In this document: in pieces, positions 38,118-47,551 of the stretch | Position numbering within the stretch: position 1 is the stretch's first letter | Layout: each line of letters starts with the position of its first letter | DNA from: CAWBRT01 sp963832365 | GTDB taxonomy: Bacteria; Acidobacteriota; Terriglobia; Terriglobales; Acidobacteriaceae | Direction of reading: 5' to 3' | NCBI GenBank assembly: GCA_963832365.1 | Contig: CAWHUL010000026.1 | Span: 1-64,000, forward strand | Length of the DNA stretch: 64,000 nucleotides | Translations under genes and position numbers: made by a program | Notes under the pieces: generated by a model | Seen by the model: the letters and a program-made list of their open reading frames with translations, nothing else | The model's database searches: none | What the model was told of the DNA's origin: nothing

Positions 38118-39776
38118 TCACGCCATGAAAACCGTCTGCCCTCCCACAATGGTCTGAAGTACCTTAATGTCTTTGATCCTTAGAGGATCGATCTCGAGCG
38201 GATTGTCTTCGAGGACTACAAGATCAGCTAGTTTACCTGCCTCTATCGAGCCCTTGATCCCTTCCTGGAAATACATCCACGCGGCGTCAATCGTGACGGC
38301 GCGCAAGGCTTCGGGAACCGTAATCTTCAGCTCCGGACCCATTTCCATACCGCTGGTAGTTCGCCGGTTCACGGCGGACCAGACCGACATGAGCGGGCTA
38401 ATTGGTGTAACCGGGCAATCGTTGTGCAGGCTGATCTTGAGGCCTCTATCCAGGGCCGTCCTGCATGCGCACATTCTGCGCGCCCGGTCAGGTCCTACAA
38501 AGATGTTGTAGTGACGGTCGCCCCAGAAGTAGGTGTGGGTAACGAAGAAACTCGGATTCACCCTGAGCTCTTTCATGCGGTCCAATTGGTCCTCACGGGT
38601 GAGTTGGCAATGATTGGCGATGTGACGCGGATCTTCCCGCGGATTGGCAGCCTGCGCCTCCGCCCAAGCCTCGAGGGTGTCCTCAGTCGCCTGGTCACCG
38701 ATCGTATGCACGATGGTCTGCCAGCCCGCCGCGTGTAGCTGCTTGATCATCTCGATCAACTGTGATTTTTCTTTGAACCGTGGATAGCCCCGGTAGTGAG
38801 GCTTACCTGGAGGCGTTACGTGGTAGGGTTGGCTCAGCCAAGCGGTGTAGACGTAGATGGAGCCGTCCGCCCAGAGTTTGGCGCCGCCCAGAGTCACCAT
38901 GCCGTTCTCGGTGAGGTCGGTTCCCGACTTGCTAGTTGGATACTTCTTCATGTCGTCCAGGGACGATGCGAAAGGCCAAACCACAACCCTGACCAAAAGG
39001 TCTCCGGTTGACGATGCTTTCTTCAGCAGCTCCACTTCCGGAAAGAATGCCCATCCATTGTTTGCCGTAGTGACTCCGGCAGCCGCGTAAATCTCGGATG
39101 CCTTGCGAACCCCGGCAAGGTTCTGGGCCTCGGTGCGGGGTGGCATCATGTTTTGGACGATTGTGTATGCGGGTGGGCCTTCCAAAACTCCGGTTAGCTC
39201 TCCGTCGGCACTCTTATGGAAAAAGCCGCCAACCGGATCAGGCGCGTCTTTCGTTATGCCAGCAAGCTTCAAGGCGGCGCTGTTAGCCACTCCCAGGTGC
39301 GCCGATATGTGAACGATAAAAATCGGTACCGTGGACGACACCTTGTCCAGATCCTCTCGGGTCGGATGCCTGTTGTCTTCCAAAAGCGAGTTATCGTAAC
39401 CGCGGCCAGTGACCCACTCTCCGGGTTTGAGCGTCTGCATCTTCTTTCTTAGGGACGCAAGCAATTCCTCGATGTTACGGATCTTTCCTATCGGCGGAGA
39501 GAAGAGGCTCACGCCATAGAGAGCGTCATTTCCTGCCCATGGGAAATGTCCGTGGCCGTCGATAAACCCCGGGAGCATGGTCTTGCCGTTAAGATCGACA
39601 AGTTTGGTTTGATCCCCCGCGAGAGCCATGACTTCGCTCTTCGATCCACAGGCAACAATTCGTTCGCCCTTTATCGCTACCGCTTGCGGCATAGCTAAAG
39701 GGTCAACCGGATTCATTGAAATGATTTGCCCATTAAAAAAGATCGTGTCAGGCGATACTCTTTGCTTTTCTGTCAT
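38118..39776 (-). CDS. Amidohydrolase (YtcJ-like metal-dependent hydrolase)
   Basis: This protein has 552 residues from the ATG at 39776 (GGAGAG just upstream). It belongs to the amidohydrolase-3/YtcJ family: an N-terminal composite b-sandwich (DTIFFNGQIISMNP), the first metal pair GFIDGHGHFPW, the long insertion with VTTANNGWAF, the later HTIGDQATE and NHCQLT histidines, SLHNDCPVTPISPLMS with the catalytic aspartate, and the closing GSIEAGKLADLVVLEDNPL. No signal peptide is seen. These enzymes hydrolyse C-N or C-O bonds in cyclic or acylated small molecules. Here it would open or deacylate the imported substrate of the operon. Confidence 0.9.
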   Translation of the reverse strand: MTEKQRVSPDTIFFNGQIISMNPVDPLAMPQAVAIKGERIVACGSKSEVMALAGDQTKLVDLNGKTMLPGFIDGHGHFPWAGNDALYGVSLFSPPIGKIRNIEELLASLRKKMQTLKPGEWVTGRGYDNSLLEDNRHPTREDLDKVSSTVPIFIVHISAHLGVANSAALKLAGITKDAPDPVGGFFHKSADGELTGVLEGPPAYTIVQNMMPPRTEAQNLAGVRKASEIYAAAGVTTANNGWAFFPEVELLKKASSTGDLLVRVVVWPFASSLDDMKKYPTSKSGTDLTENGMVTLGGAKLWADGSIYVYTAWLSQPYHVTPPGKPHYRGYPRFKEKSQLIEMIKQLHAAGWQTIVHTIGDQATEDTLEAWAEAQAANPREDPRHIANHCQLTREDQLDRMKELRVNPSFFVTHTYFWGDRHYNIFVGPDRARRMCACRTALDRGLKISLHNDCPVTPISPLMSVWSAVNRRTTSGMEMGPELKITVPEALRAVTIDAAWMYFQEGIKGSIEAGKLADLVVLEDNPLEIDPLRIKDIKVLQTIVGGQTVFMA

Positions 39777-39818
39777 GAACTCTCCGCGGGTAAACATCAC
39801 ATCGCTTAAAACATGAAC

Positions 39819-41270
39819 TTAATCGGCTCCTGCAACGTTACTGCGCCCTTTTAATTGCAGATGCACCGGCATGCCGCCAGAAAAACATTCCGGAGTACAC
39901 AGGATGCGAGGATTGTGGCCGACAAGTTTCCGCGCTCGTTCCATCGCCTCCTGATAGGTGCTGACTGGAATAAATCCCATGCCGCGCGCGTAACGGGGTG
40001 CTTTGGCCCCGACGATGAACACAGCCGAGCATCGGGTAAGTGGCACACAGCCGCCGGTGAGCATCGACATGGCGTGGAAGGGATGATAGGTATAGTAGTT
40101 AGAATACTTGTATAGGTAGCCAGGATCGGTGGAGATTCTTAAAGCTTCTTCCGAGGCGAGAAACTCAGGCGCCGTGCAGTGCTTCTGCAACGCTTCATAG
40201 GTTTCCTGATAGGAAGGAAACCAATCGGGGTTGAACCATCCGTCGCAAATGGACGTGGCAATGATCACGCCTCCCTCGCGGAATGCATGCCAGCAACGGG
40301 AGAGTTGCCCTCCTATGCCGAGACTCATCAGAATGGGATTGGTGCCCATACCGGGGCCATAGTGAAAATTGCGGGGAATGCCCATAACCAGCACGTCAGC
40401 CGGTTCGGGCATGTCTACCGTAATGTTTGTCCTTTTATCGGCAAGGGGCCAAGTGGCTCGTTCTACGGCTGCGAGCTCTCCTGCCTTCACGTCAAGGACC
40501 TGGGCCTTCTGACCCAGAACCGCATCCACCGCAAAGAACTTCTTGCCCATCCCCTTTTCCATAGCCTGGCCGATGGACCGGAACTGATGGCGCATATGCG
40601 AGTGGGGGGATGCTCCCAGCCAATCGTTGCGGTGCATGGTGGATGGGCAATGATGAGAAGCAATCGAACGCCAGCCCGAAAGCCCGGTGACTATCATCTT
40701 GTAACCGCCGCTATAGCCGCCGTAGGGATTGCCCGCGCAATGACCGATCACAATCGATAGATCGGCTTCGGCCATAAGCCGATTGCACTGGACGACATTC
40801 CCCATGCCGTCGACTCCGAAGTTGCACAGGTCCGGAGCTTCCGCGTCGTGGTTGATAAGTCGCTCGGGCCAGAATCTATTGACGATGTCCTTTCCCAGAT
40901 ACCAGTACCATTCCTCGAGGGTATTCTTGCGGTGAAGTCCACCGCAGCAAAGCAGGGTAATATCTTCAATACGAGTACCAGCCTTGAGGAGCTCCTCCAC
41001 AACCATCGGGATAGATGTTTTCCTGTGGCTATTGGCTTGGGCTCCGCCCTTTACACGGTCAGGGAACCCGATGACAACCTTCTTCCCAGGGCCCGCTAGT
41101 TCTCGCAGCGGCGGGGAATCCAAAGGGCTTTGCAAGGCCTTCCGGGTCGCATCCGCGGCATCGACTGCGGGTGGGTCCGTATAGGTATGGCCATAGCGGA
41201 TAACCGCTGCCGTATCCGGAAGCTCGACTCGCATGTGACTGTCGCCATAGTCCAACAAAACTTCTTGCAT
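39819..41270 (-). CDS. LarA-like protein (DUF2088, lactate racemase superfamily)
   Basis: This 483-residue protein resembles the nickel-pincer lactate racemase LarA. The N-terminal PGKKVVIGFPDRVKGG, CCGGLHRKN (with a histidine matching a LarA active-site position), INHDAEAP and GHCAGNPYGGYSGGYKMIVTGLSGWRSI follow the family order. LarA homologues racemise or epimerise 2-hydroxyacids or sugar acids and need the NPN cofactor built by LarBCE, none of which is in the window. The lysine that tethers the cofactor is probably in SGGYKMI. A C-terminal extension of about 50 residues is unlike LarA. The operon context points to a hydroxyacid epimerase. Confidence 0.8.
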   Translation of the reverse strand: MQEVLLDYGDSHMRVELPDTAAVIRYGHTYTDPPAVDAADATRKALQSPLDSPPLRELAGPGKKVVIGFPDRVKGGAQANSHRKTSIPMVVEELLKAGTRIEDITLLCCGGLHRKNTLEEWYWYLGKDIVNRFWPERLINHDAEAPDLCNFGVDGMGNVVQCNRLMAEADLSIVIGHCAGNPYGGYSGGYKMIVTGLSGWRSIASHHCPSTMHRNDWLGASPHSHMRHQFRSIGQAMEKGMGKKFFAVDAVLGQKAQVLDVKAGELAAVERATWPLADKRTNITVDMPEPADVLVMGIPRNFHYGPGMGTNPILMSLGIGGQLSRCWHAFREGGVIIATSICDGWFNPDWFPSYQETYEALQKHCTAPEFLASEEALRISTDPGYLYKYSNYYTYHPFHAMSMLTGGCVPLTRCSAVFIVGAKAPRYARGMGFIPVSTYQEAMERARKLVGHNPRILCTPECFSGGMPVHLQLKGRSNVAGAD

Positions 41271-41329
41271 GTTTCCCCCTCGTTAGAAATAGTCAATTCC
41301 TAATAGTTTCAATTCGACCGTCCTTAGAC

Positions 41330-42280
41330 TTACGGCGCCGAAACTCGAGCGCCACCTGGCCGATAGAGTTCGCCTACCGTCCGGACATGTTCCTTTACGG
41401 CCGTCTCGATATCGTACGTGGGCAGCCAACCAATTTCTTTCCGTGCCATGCTGTCATCGTAGGCGGCCGGATAAGGAGACTTACTCGCTCCGCCTTCCAC
41501 GAGTGTTACCCGGCTGGCCGAACAATACTTTTTCGCAATATCGACAACTTCGCGGATGGAGTGAACACCGCCCGCGATGTTGTATATCCTTTGCTTCGGG
41601 CTCTTTGCCTGATGCAGCGTCCAGAGCGCCTTGACGGCATCCTTGACGTAGAGCCAATCTCCGGTTTCGTCCGGGTTAGGAACGGTAATCGCCTCTCCCC
41701 GAGCCATTGCATCAAGGATGAGCGAGGAATAGAGTGCAGTAATTCCGGTAGTGCGACCGGGTCCGAATACCCAGGTGAATCTGAGAGCCCTAGTGTCTAA
41801 TCCATGCTTTCTGGCATACCAGAGCAGGAGATGCTCGCTTGCAAGCTTCGTCTGGCCATAGATTAGCTCTGGATTTTTGGCCGCGTCGTCACGCACCGGC
41901 TCGGCAACATCCCTTCCGAAAACAGAGATCGAGCTGACCATGACGAAGCGGTTGACCTTCAAGGCGAGAGACGCATCCAGGAGGGCCTGCGTAGATTGGA
42001 AGTTGACGCGAAACCCCATGATCGGATTTTCTTCGCAAGGACCGGCAAGAATTGACCCGAGATGAAAGACGTCGGTGATTGCCTGGGACATGATCGCGCG
42101 ATAAAGATCCGCCGGGGACGCAAGGTCGCCGCGAACATAAGTGATTCGATCCCGAACGGATTCTAAACTTGCGGGCTGCGCAGCCACATCGAAGACAACG
42201 ACTTCGGCGCCCTTTTCCAGGAGCATGGGGACGAGGTATGATCCGATGAACCCCGCTCCCCCCGTTACTAACACCCGCAT
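41330..42280 (-). CDS. NAD-dependent epimerase/dehydratase (extended SDR)
   Basis: This 316-residue extended short-chain dehydrogenase has the Rossmann motif GGAGFIGSYLVPMLLEKGAE at residues 7-26, the active-site segment with serine in VMVSSISVFG and the YxxxK pair in YGQTKLASEHL. The GDWLYVKDAVKALW strand is typical of sugar-nucleotide-type and aldehyde-acting epimerases. It probably epimerises or oxidises a sugar-like or hydroxyacid intermediate. It lies in the middle of the ROK operon, 59 bp before larA-like. Confidence 0.9.
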   Translation of the reverse strand: MRVLVTGGAGFIGSYLVPMLLEKGAEVVVFDVAAQPASLESVRDRITYVRGDLASPADLYRAIMSQAITDVFHLGSILAGPCEENPIMGFRVNFQSTQALLDASLALKVNRFVMVSSISVFGRDVAEPVRDDAAKNPELIYGQTKLASEHLLLWYARKHGLDTRALRFTWVFGPGRTTGITALYSSLILDAMARGEAITVPNPDETGDWLYVKDAVKALWTLHQAKSPKQRIYNIAGGVHSIREVVDIAKKYCSASRVTLVEGGASKSPYPAAYDDSMARKEIGWLPTYDIETAVKEHVRTVGELYRPGGARVSAP

Positions 42281-42350
42281 GACATTCCTCCTTGTTCAGT
42301 GAAACCAGCGACCATGAAAATACCGGTGCGGCCTGCAGAGGCAGCTTTGA

Positions 42351-43175
42351 TCAATGGCCCACTCCAATACCTTGGGCGCTTTCGGCCACGATCCCCGTAC
42401 GCTGCTTTAAGAACTCTTCGCGAACAATCTTTTCGATCTCGGCCCTGACCTTGGTAAATTCGGCGCTCGTTTTGATATCAGCGTGGCGGGGGTAGGGCAG
42501 CGGAATCGGCATGACCTCCCGAATCCGACCGGGGCCGGTTGCCATGATCACTACGCGGTTAGAGAGAAACGTGGCCTCCTCGACTCCGTGAGTAATAAAG
42601 ATTACGGTCTTTTTTTCCTGCTCCAGGATGGTCAGCAGCGACTCTTGCATGAATTGTCTGGTTTGCGCGTCGAGAGCGCCAAAAGGCTCATCCATCAGAA
42701 GCACTTCCGGATTGACCGCATAGGCCCGGGCGATAGCAACTCTCTGTTTCATTCCGCCCGAGAGCTCCTTAGGCAAGCAGCCGGCAAAGTCTCTTAATCC
42801 GACAAGATTAATGAAGTGGTCGGCGATCTGCTTGCGTTCGTCAGCGGATTTTGAATTCGCTCGCAGCGTCAGGCCAAACTCAACGTTTTCACGAACCGTC
42901 ATCCAGGGGAAAACGGCGTATTGCTGAAAGACGACGCCTCGATCGGGCCCCGGCCCGTGGATCTCGCGGTCGTCGATGAACACCTTGCCTTGGGTGGGCG
43001 CGATGAATCCGGCGACAATATTCATCAAGGTAGTCTTACCGCATCCCGATGGTCCGATGATGGAGATGAATTCTCCCGGTTCGACCCGCAGGTCTATTCC
43101 GCTGAGCGCAACGTGCTGCCGGCCAAGCCCGACATACGTCATGCCCACTCCATCAATCAGTATCCCCTTCTGCAT
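42351..43175 (-). CDS. SsuB/TauB-type ABC transporter ATPase
   Basis: This 274-residue ATPase has Walker A GPSGCGKTT (about 39-47), Q-loop VFQQYAVFPWMTV, signature LSGGMKQR, Walker B VLLMDEPFGALD and H-loop ITHGVEEA. Similarity is closest to the NitT/TauT (nitrate, taurine, alkanesulfonate, aromatic-sulfonate, pyrimidine-precursor) group. With the neighbouring permease and binding protein it forms a complete importer, unlike the orphan binding proteins elsewhere in the window. Confidence 0.93.
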   Translation of the reverse strand: MQKGILIDGVGMTYVGLGRQHVALSGIDLRVEPGEFISIIGPSGCGKTTLMNIVAGFIAPTQGKVFIDDREIHGPGPDRGVVFQQYAVFPWMTVRENVEFGLTLRANSKSADERKQIADHFINLVGLRDFAGCLPKELSGGMKQRVAIARAYAVNPEVLLMDEPFGALDAQTRQFMQESLLTILEQEKKTVIFITHGVEEATFLSNRVVIMATGPGRIREVMPIPLPYPRHADIKTSAEFTKVRAEIEKIVREEFLKQRTGIVAESAQGIGVGH

Positions 43176-43225
43176 CCTGATCTCCCAAAACCCGAAAAGC
43201 CTCTCTCGCGAGCTTCGACCGCAAA

Positions 43226-44044
43226 TTAAGAGAGCTTCTCCTGCCAGGCGGTAACCCGCCGTTCTATCGCACGGACAATTCCATCCATCATGAGCGAAAT
43301 AATTCCAATGAGCAGAATGCCAAGTACTAGCGGAGGCATCTGGAAAAAGTTTTGCGCGTCCACCATCATCGCACCGATACCCCTCTGGGCGGCAATGAGT
43401 TCCGCCGCTACCAGCGTGGCCCAGCAGACCCCGAGCGAGACCCGTGCCGCGGTAATAATGGCCGGTAACAACTGCGGCAACACGATCTTCCTGAAGATTT
43501 CGAAATTGGTGGCCCCAAGAGTCTTGGCCGCCCTGACGAATAACGGATCAAGGCCCACCAGCGCCTGATAGATCACGACCAGGGCAGGAAAAAACGAGGC
43601 GTAGGTCAAGACAATAATCTTAGAGGCTTCTCCGATCCCGAACAGGATGATCATCAAAGGAATGAGCGCAATCGGAGGAAGTGCCCGAAAAAAATTGATA
43701 GCAGGATCCATCAGCATCCGAACCACCCGAAACCACCCGATCAGAAACCCAAAAATGATCGCCATCACGATCCCGAGCGAAAATCCACAGAGTACGCGCA
43801 GGAAACTGGCATACATGTGGTACTGAAGGGATCCGTCGCGAATCATTCCGACCGAAGACTGGAGTACGGCCCCGACGGAGGGAAATATCTGAGGGTTCAC
43901 CAGCCGGAGGGCGCGTGCACCCTCCCACAACGCCAGAAGGATCGCAAAAGAGGCTATGAAATAGCCAACGCGTTCAAGTTTCTTCCTCCATTTGTTTTCT
44001 GGAGGCGGATCTTGCACTTTTACCTGAATCGCTGTTCCTGCCAT
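43226..44044 (-). CDS. SsuC/TauC-type ABC transporter permease
   Basis: This 272-residue permease has about six helices after a 30-residue charged N terminus. The cytoplasmic EAA loop is clear (VRAAKTLGATNFEIFRKIVLPQLLP), as are AALPPIALIPLMIILFG-like and GVCWATLVAAELIAAQRGIG segments typical of the TauC/SsuC family. It forms the homodimeric membrane channel of the transporter encoded by the flanking genes. Confidence 0.93.
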   Translation of the reverse strand: MAGTAIQVKVQDPPPENKWRKKLERVGYFIASFAILLALWEGARALRLVNPQIFPSVGAVLQSSVGMIRDGSLQYHMYASFLRVLCGFSLGIVMAIIFGFLIGWFRVVRMLMDPAINFFRALPPIALIPLMIILFGIGEASKIIVLTYASFFPALVVIYQALVGLDPLFVRAAKTLGATNFEIFRKIVLPQLLPAIITAARVSLGVCWATLVAAELIAAQRGIGAMMVDAQNFFQMPPLVLGILLIGIISLMMDGIVRAIERRVTAWQEKLS

Positions 44045-44116
44045 ATCACACTCCTCGACGACGATCCGTTCAGCGTGGGTTCTCCCCGGCTGGTTGCGGA
44101 GGGTTCAAACTAAACG

Positions 44117-45109
44117 TCAATTACCTTTTGCGGCTGATAAAAAAATGCTCGGATCAAAGAACTGAGTAGGTTCCACATAGTCCTTAATGGCGCCTATCTC
44201 GATGAACACATGCTCTACCTGTCCAACCCATTTGGCGACGGTACCGTTCTCATACAATTTGACCCAGTCTTTGGTCTTTTCAACCTTCTCCGCCTTCCAG
44301 CTTGCCTCGATGTCGCTGAATGGAATGTTGGAGTAAGCCTTCGCGTGGATCACTTTCAGCGCCTCGTCCGGGTGAGCCAGAAGAAAGTCATTGGCTTTAA
44401 TCCACGCTTTGACGATTTTCTTCAATGTTTCCTTGTTCTTTACATAGTAGTCATTGCCGGCAACCCAGCCGCCGATGATGGCTGCGTTGGGATAGAACTC
44501 CTTGGCCGAGCTGATCATCACCGCACCGGGAACTTTATCGCGGATGGCTACATTGAATGGAGCCCAAGTGGCGACGAAAGGTACAGCGCCTGAAATAAAG
44601 GCTGAAACCGCTCCCGCCATATCCATGCTGACGATATTCACATCTTTATTAGAGTCGAGCCCATTCGCTTTCAGCGCAGTATGCAGGAACACTTGTGCAG
44701 TTGTTCCCTTGACGGTTGCGACCTTCTGGCCTTTCAAATCTTTGAGAGACTTCGCTTTGGTCTCGGGGCGCGCAAAGATCATCGCGGTATCGTACTCAAT
44801 ATCGTTGATCAGGAAGATCTTCCCCATGCCGCGCGAGGGAAAATTCGAGATTACGGCTCCCATGATGGCGACATCGAGACTGCCGCCGCTCAGCGCCTGC
44901 ATCATAGGAACGCCGGAGGTGAACGGGACGGGCTCTATTACGAGTCCCTGCTCTTTGAAGTAACCTTTTTCCATCGCAATCCAGAACTGTCCATCCACCG
45001 CGAGGGTGTGCAGGTAGCCCACCTTTACAGTTTCGGCATTCGCGGAAGACACTCCGATTCCCATAACGAAGGACAACAACAAACAGAGCACTAATTTTGA
45101 AAAGTTCAT
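44117..45109 (-). CDS. SsuA/NMT1-type substrate-binding protein
   Basis: This 330-residue protein has a Sec signal (MNFSKLVLCLLLSFVMGIGV, cleavage about ANA-ETV) and a type II binding fold of the NitT/TauT group: VKVGYLHTLAVDGQFWIAMEKGYFKEQGL, SGGSLDVAIMGAVISNFPSRG, KSLKDLKGQKVATVKGTTAQVFLHTAL. The ligand of this subset is varied (sulfonates, thiamine precursors, aromatics), and the sequence does not settle it. It is the first transporter gene after the oxidoreductase. Confidence 0.9.
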   Translation of the reverse strand: MNFSKLVLCLLLSFVMGIGVSSANAETVKVGYLHTLAVDGQFWIAMEKGYFKEQGLVIEPVPFTSGVPMMQALSGGSLDVAIMGAVISNFPSRGMGKIFLINDIEYDTAMIFARPETKAKSLKDLKGQKVATVKGTTAQVFLHTALKANGLDSNKDVNIVSMDMAGAVSAFISGAVPFVATWAPFNVAIRDKVPGAVMISSAKEFYPNAAIIGGWVAGNDYYVKNKETLKKIVKAWIKANDFLLAHPDEALKVIHAKAYSNIPFSDIEASWKAEKVEKTKDWVKLYENGTVAKWVGQVEHVFIEIGAIKDYVEPTQFFDPSIFLSAAKGN

Positions 45110-45170
45110 TTAATCGTCTCCATGCTCATTTTTAGATTGTCATCTCAACCGCCCAAAGGACCACCGACCA

Positions 45171-46091
45171 TCACCTCGCGGTGCGGTTTACCACGGCATC
45201 GCACGCGTTGCTTTCCCAGATTCTACTGAAGCTCTTCCACATGATGGCAGTGTCGCTTGCGCCAAAACCCTGCGACTGTGCCATTTCATTGACAAATTGT
45301 ATGGTTCGGGCAAGCAACGGAGGAGCCTTAGCCTCCTGAGCCATTTCCACGGCCAGGCGAACGTCTTTGCAAAGCAAATCGACCGAAAACGTGGGATCGT
45401 CGAAATCCTCCGCTACGATCTTCTGTCCCAGCTCCTTGAAAAGGTTGCTGACTGTACCCGCTTGGCTCGCCGTAATTGTTTCATAGAGCAGCTTGGGCGG
45501 AATGCCGACCTTTTCGGAAACAGCCATCATCTCCGCGGTCATCGCGTTGATCGCGGAAAACATTAGTTGATTCAAAAGCTTGATTTTGTTACCGGAGCCG
45601 GGACCTCCAATGGAAATACACTTGGCGGCAATCAGGTCGAAAACAGGCGCGCACCGCTCGATATCTTCTTGCACACCGCCAATCGGCAGCGTCCATTTGC
45701 CGACGGTGCCTGGCCTGCCAAGCACGGGCGCATCCAGATAGCCGACCCCCGCTTGCTTTGCGAGATTCCACATATCGCGGCTAGTACCGGGGTCGACCGT
45801 GCTCATGTCGACGATCGTCGATCCCGGCCTTGCAGCCGACAGAAGACCTTCCGGGCCCGCGACACAAGATCGCACCTGCTTTGGTCCAGGCAGGAACATG
45901 ATCATCACATCAGCCCGTTCGGCTATAGCCCTTAAGTTCGCGGCAACGGTCGCACCAAGCGCCCTGACTTTCTCACTGGCTTCGGGAGAAACATCGAAGA
46001 CGAATAATGAGTATCCCGCTTGCAGCCATCTCTCTGCGACCGTCCTTCCCATTACGCCTGCGCCAATCAATCCGAGAATTTGCGTTTGCAT
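45171..46091 (-). CDS. 3-hydroxyisobutyrate-dehydrogenase-family oxidoreductase
   Basis: This protein has 306 residues from the ATG at 46091, preceded by AGAGGAAAC; a longer frame upstream overlaps the ROK gene and is not used. It is a b-hydroxyacid dehydrogenase: Rossmann GLIGAGVMGRTVAERW near residues 6-21, DMSTVDPGTSRD, YLDAPVLGRPGTVGKWTL and the catalytic lysine in GSGNKIKLLNQL. It oxidises a 3-hydroxyacid (3-hydroxyisobutyrate, tartronate semialdehyde and relatives) with NAD(P). The MmsA enzyme at the other end of the operon would take the resulting semialdehyde. Confidence 0.92.
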   Translation of the reverse strand: MQTQILGLIGAGVMGRTVAERWLQAGYSLFVFDVSPEASEKVRALGATVAANLRAIAERADVMIMFLPGPKQVRSCVAGPEGLLSAARPGSTIVDMSTVDPGTSRDMWNLAKQAGVGYLDAPVLGRPGTVGKWTLPIGGVQEDIERCAPVFDLIAAKCISIGGPGSGNKIKLLNQLMFSAINAMTAEMMAVSEKVGIPPKLLYETITASQAGTVSNLFKELGQKIVAEDFDDPTFSVDLLCKDVRLAVEMAQEAKAPPLLARTIQFVNEMAQSQGFGASDTAIMWKSFSRIWESNACDAVVNRTAR

Positions 46092-46111
46092 GTTTCCTCT
46101 GTCTGTCATCT

Positions 46112-47368
46112 TCACACTGCTAATTCCGCTAACTGACTCCGCTCGCCGCGCCGCTCCTGGCGATTCCCGGAATGTGCCTGCCGCAAGCTGAGCCGCTCCG
46201 AGAACACAAGTTCGGACAGGGCGAGAAGGGCCGCGGCGTGGCAATCGTCTATCGTGCTGATCTTTACGAGGTCGGCCAGTCCCGGAAGCTTCTCCGACAG
46301 CGCCATCTTGAAGCCCTTCTGATAACTGGAAGAGCAACCGAGCGGGCCGGCGAGCAGTATCTGCTCCGGATCTACTGCAACCGCGACGCCCATCAACGCT
46401 TTTCCAAGATACTGGCCGGCACGGAGCAAGACCTGGTTGGTACGCGCATCGCCTGTAGCCGCAACGTGGAGCACCTCGTCGAGTTGGGCTCTGTTCTTTC
46501 GATAGTCGGCCGGAGAAGGTATCAGGCTAGTAGCCTTGCCAAGATCGGCCAGTACGGCGACTCCGGATGAAACCGTGTTCAGACATCCGATCCGGCCGCA
46601 AGAGCAAACGCGCGTCTGCCCTCGGAGCGGCATGTGGCCAATGTGGCCGGCCCGGAAGCGAGAGCCGCGAATGAGGTGACCATCCAGGAATAGGCTGCCG
46701 CCCAGCCCGGCGGCGCTGCGAAAGAAAAGCACATTGCTTTTGCCTCTGCCGATCCCGAAGCGGACTTCAGCCAAAAGCAAAGCATTGTCTATATTTTCCA
46801 CCACCACCGGCAGGTCAAATGCGCTTTGCAGTGGCGCTGCAATGTCTGTAAAGCCCCATCCCAGAAACGGGGCGGTGAGAACCGTTCCCTTGCGGCGATC
46901 AACCACTCCGCCGATCACCACTCCAAGGCCAAGCACACGCTTGCGATCAACACCGGCTTCGGCAATTAGATCTCTGATCGCCTCGCAGCGCACTGCGATA
47001 GCGCGAGTACTACCGGCGAGGTTGTCCAATTCGAATGGGCGGCGTAAGACAACTTCCCCGCGAATGTCCACCAGGGACACAGACGGCTTATACGCATTGA
47101 TGCTGAGCCCCACGACATACGCGCCCTTGGCCGCCAAGCTTAGGGTGGTCTGGCGTCTGCCGGGCGTGTTGGACGGAGATTTTTCGCCCTCGTCGACTAA
47201 GCCGGCAGTTATCAGCTCGCGCACGATGCGGGTCACGGCCATCAACGACAGGCCAAGGACCTTCGCAATCTGGGTGCGAGAGAGCGCTTCGCCCTTCTGA
47301 ATCTCAAGCAGCACTCGGGCGCGATTGCGGCGCCGCAGCCTGCTATGGCCGAGTAAACGCGGGTCCAT
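46112..47368 (-). CDS. ROK-family transcriptional repressor
   Basis: This 418-residue NagC/XylR-type protein has an N-terminal helix-turn-helix (about 30-58; LSRTQIAKVLGLSLMAVTRIVRELITAGLV) and a sugar-kinase-like ROK domain. It holds the zinc motif CSCGRIGCLNT and the GGSLFLDGHLIRGSRFRAGHIGHM strip. The ATP-binding glycines of true ROK kinases are less evident, so it is a regulator. It heads the long operon and is separated by 20 bp from the next gene. A strong promoter with AT-rich repeats sits directly upstream, suggesting autoregulation and a sugar-like inducer. Confidence 0.92.
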   Translation of the reverse strand: MDPRLLGHSRLRRRNRARVLLEIQKGEALSRTQIAKVLGLSLMAVTRIVRELITAGLVDEGEKSPSNTPGRRQTTLSLAAKGAYVVGLSINAYKPSVSLVDIRGEVVLRRPFELDNLAGSTRAIAVRCEAIRDLIAEAGVDRKRVLGLGVVIGGVVDRRKGTVLTAPFLGWGFTDIAAPLQSAFDLPVVVENIDNALLLAEVRFGIGRGKSNVLFFRSAAGLGGSLFLDGHLIRGSRFRAGHIGHMPLRGQTRVCSCGRIGCLNTVSSGVAVLADLGKATSLIPSPADYRKNRAQLDEVLHVAATGDARTNQVLLRAGQYLGKALMGVAVAVDPEQILLAGPLGCSSSYQKGFKMALSEKLPGLADLVKISTIDDCHAAALLALSELVFSERLSLRQAHSGNRQERRGERSQLAELAV

Positions 47369-47370
47369 TG

Positions 47371-47440
47371 ATTAATATCTCTCTGTGAGTTATTAATTAT
47401 TCGGAAAGCAAATTACACAGCTCACCTGTCCTCTTGTCAA
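47371..47440 (-). promoter_or_regulatory. Sigma-70 promoter and AT-rich operator-like region of ROK operon
   Basis: On the minus strand TTGACA (47440-47435) and TGTAAT (47417-47412) are separated by exactly 17 bases, a near-consensus promoter. Between the -10 box and the ATG at 47368 lies AT-rich sequence with ATTAAT occurring twice (in AATAATTAATAA and ATATTAAT). That is a plausible ROK operator placed to block the promoter. Confidence 0.6.
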
Positions 47441-47551
47441 GCGGAGTTTTAGGCATCGATCCGGACAGTTGTACTGGCAATCGCGCGGAAAACCGAAGGA
47501 GTTCAAAGAGCTATTGCGCTAGTTTCCGGGACACTACATTAGCGTTAAGCC

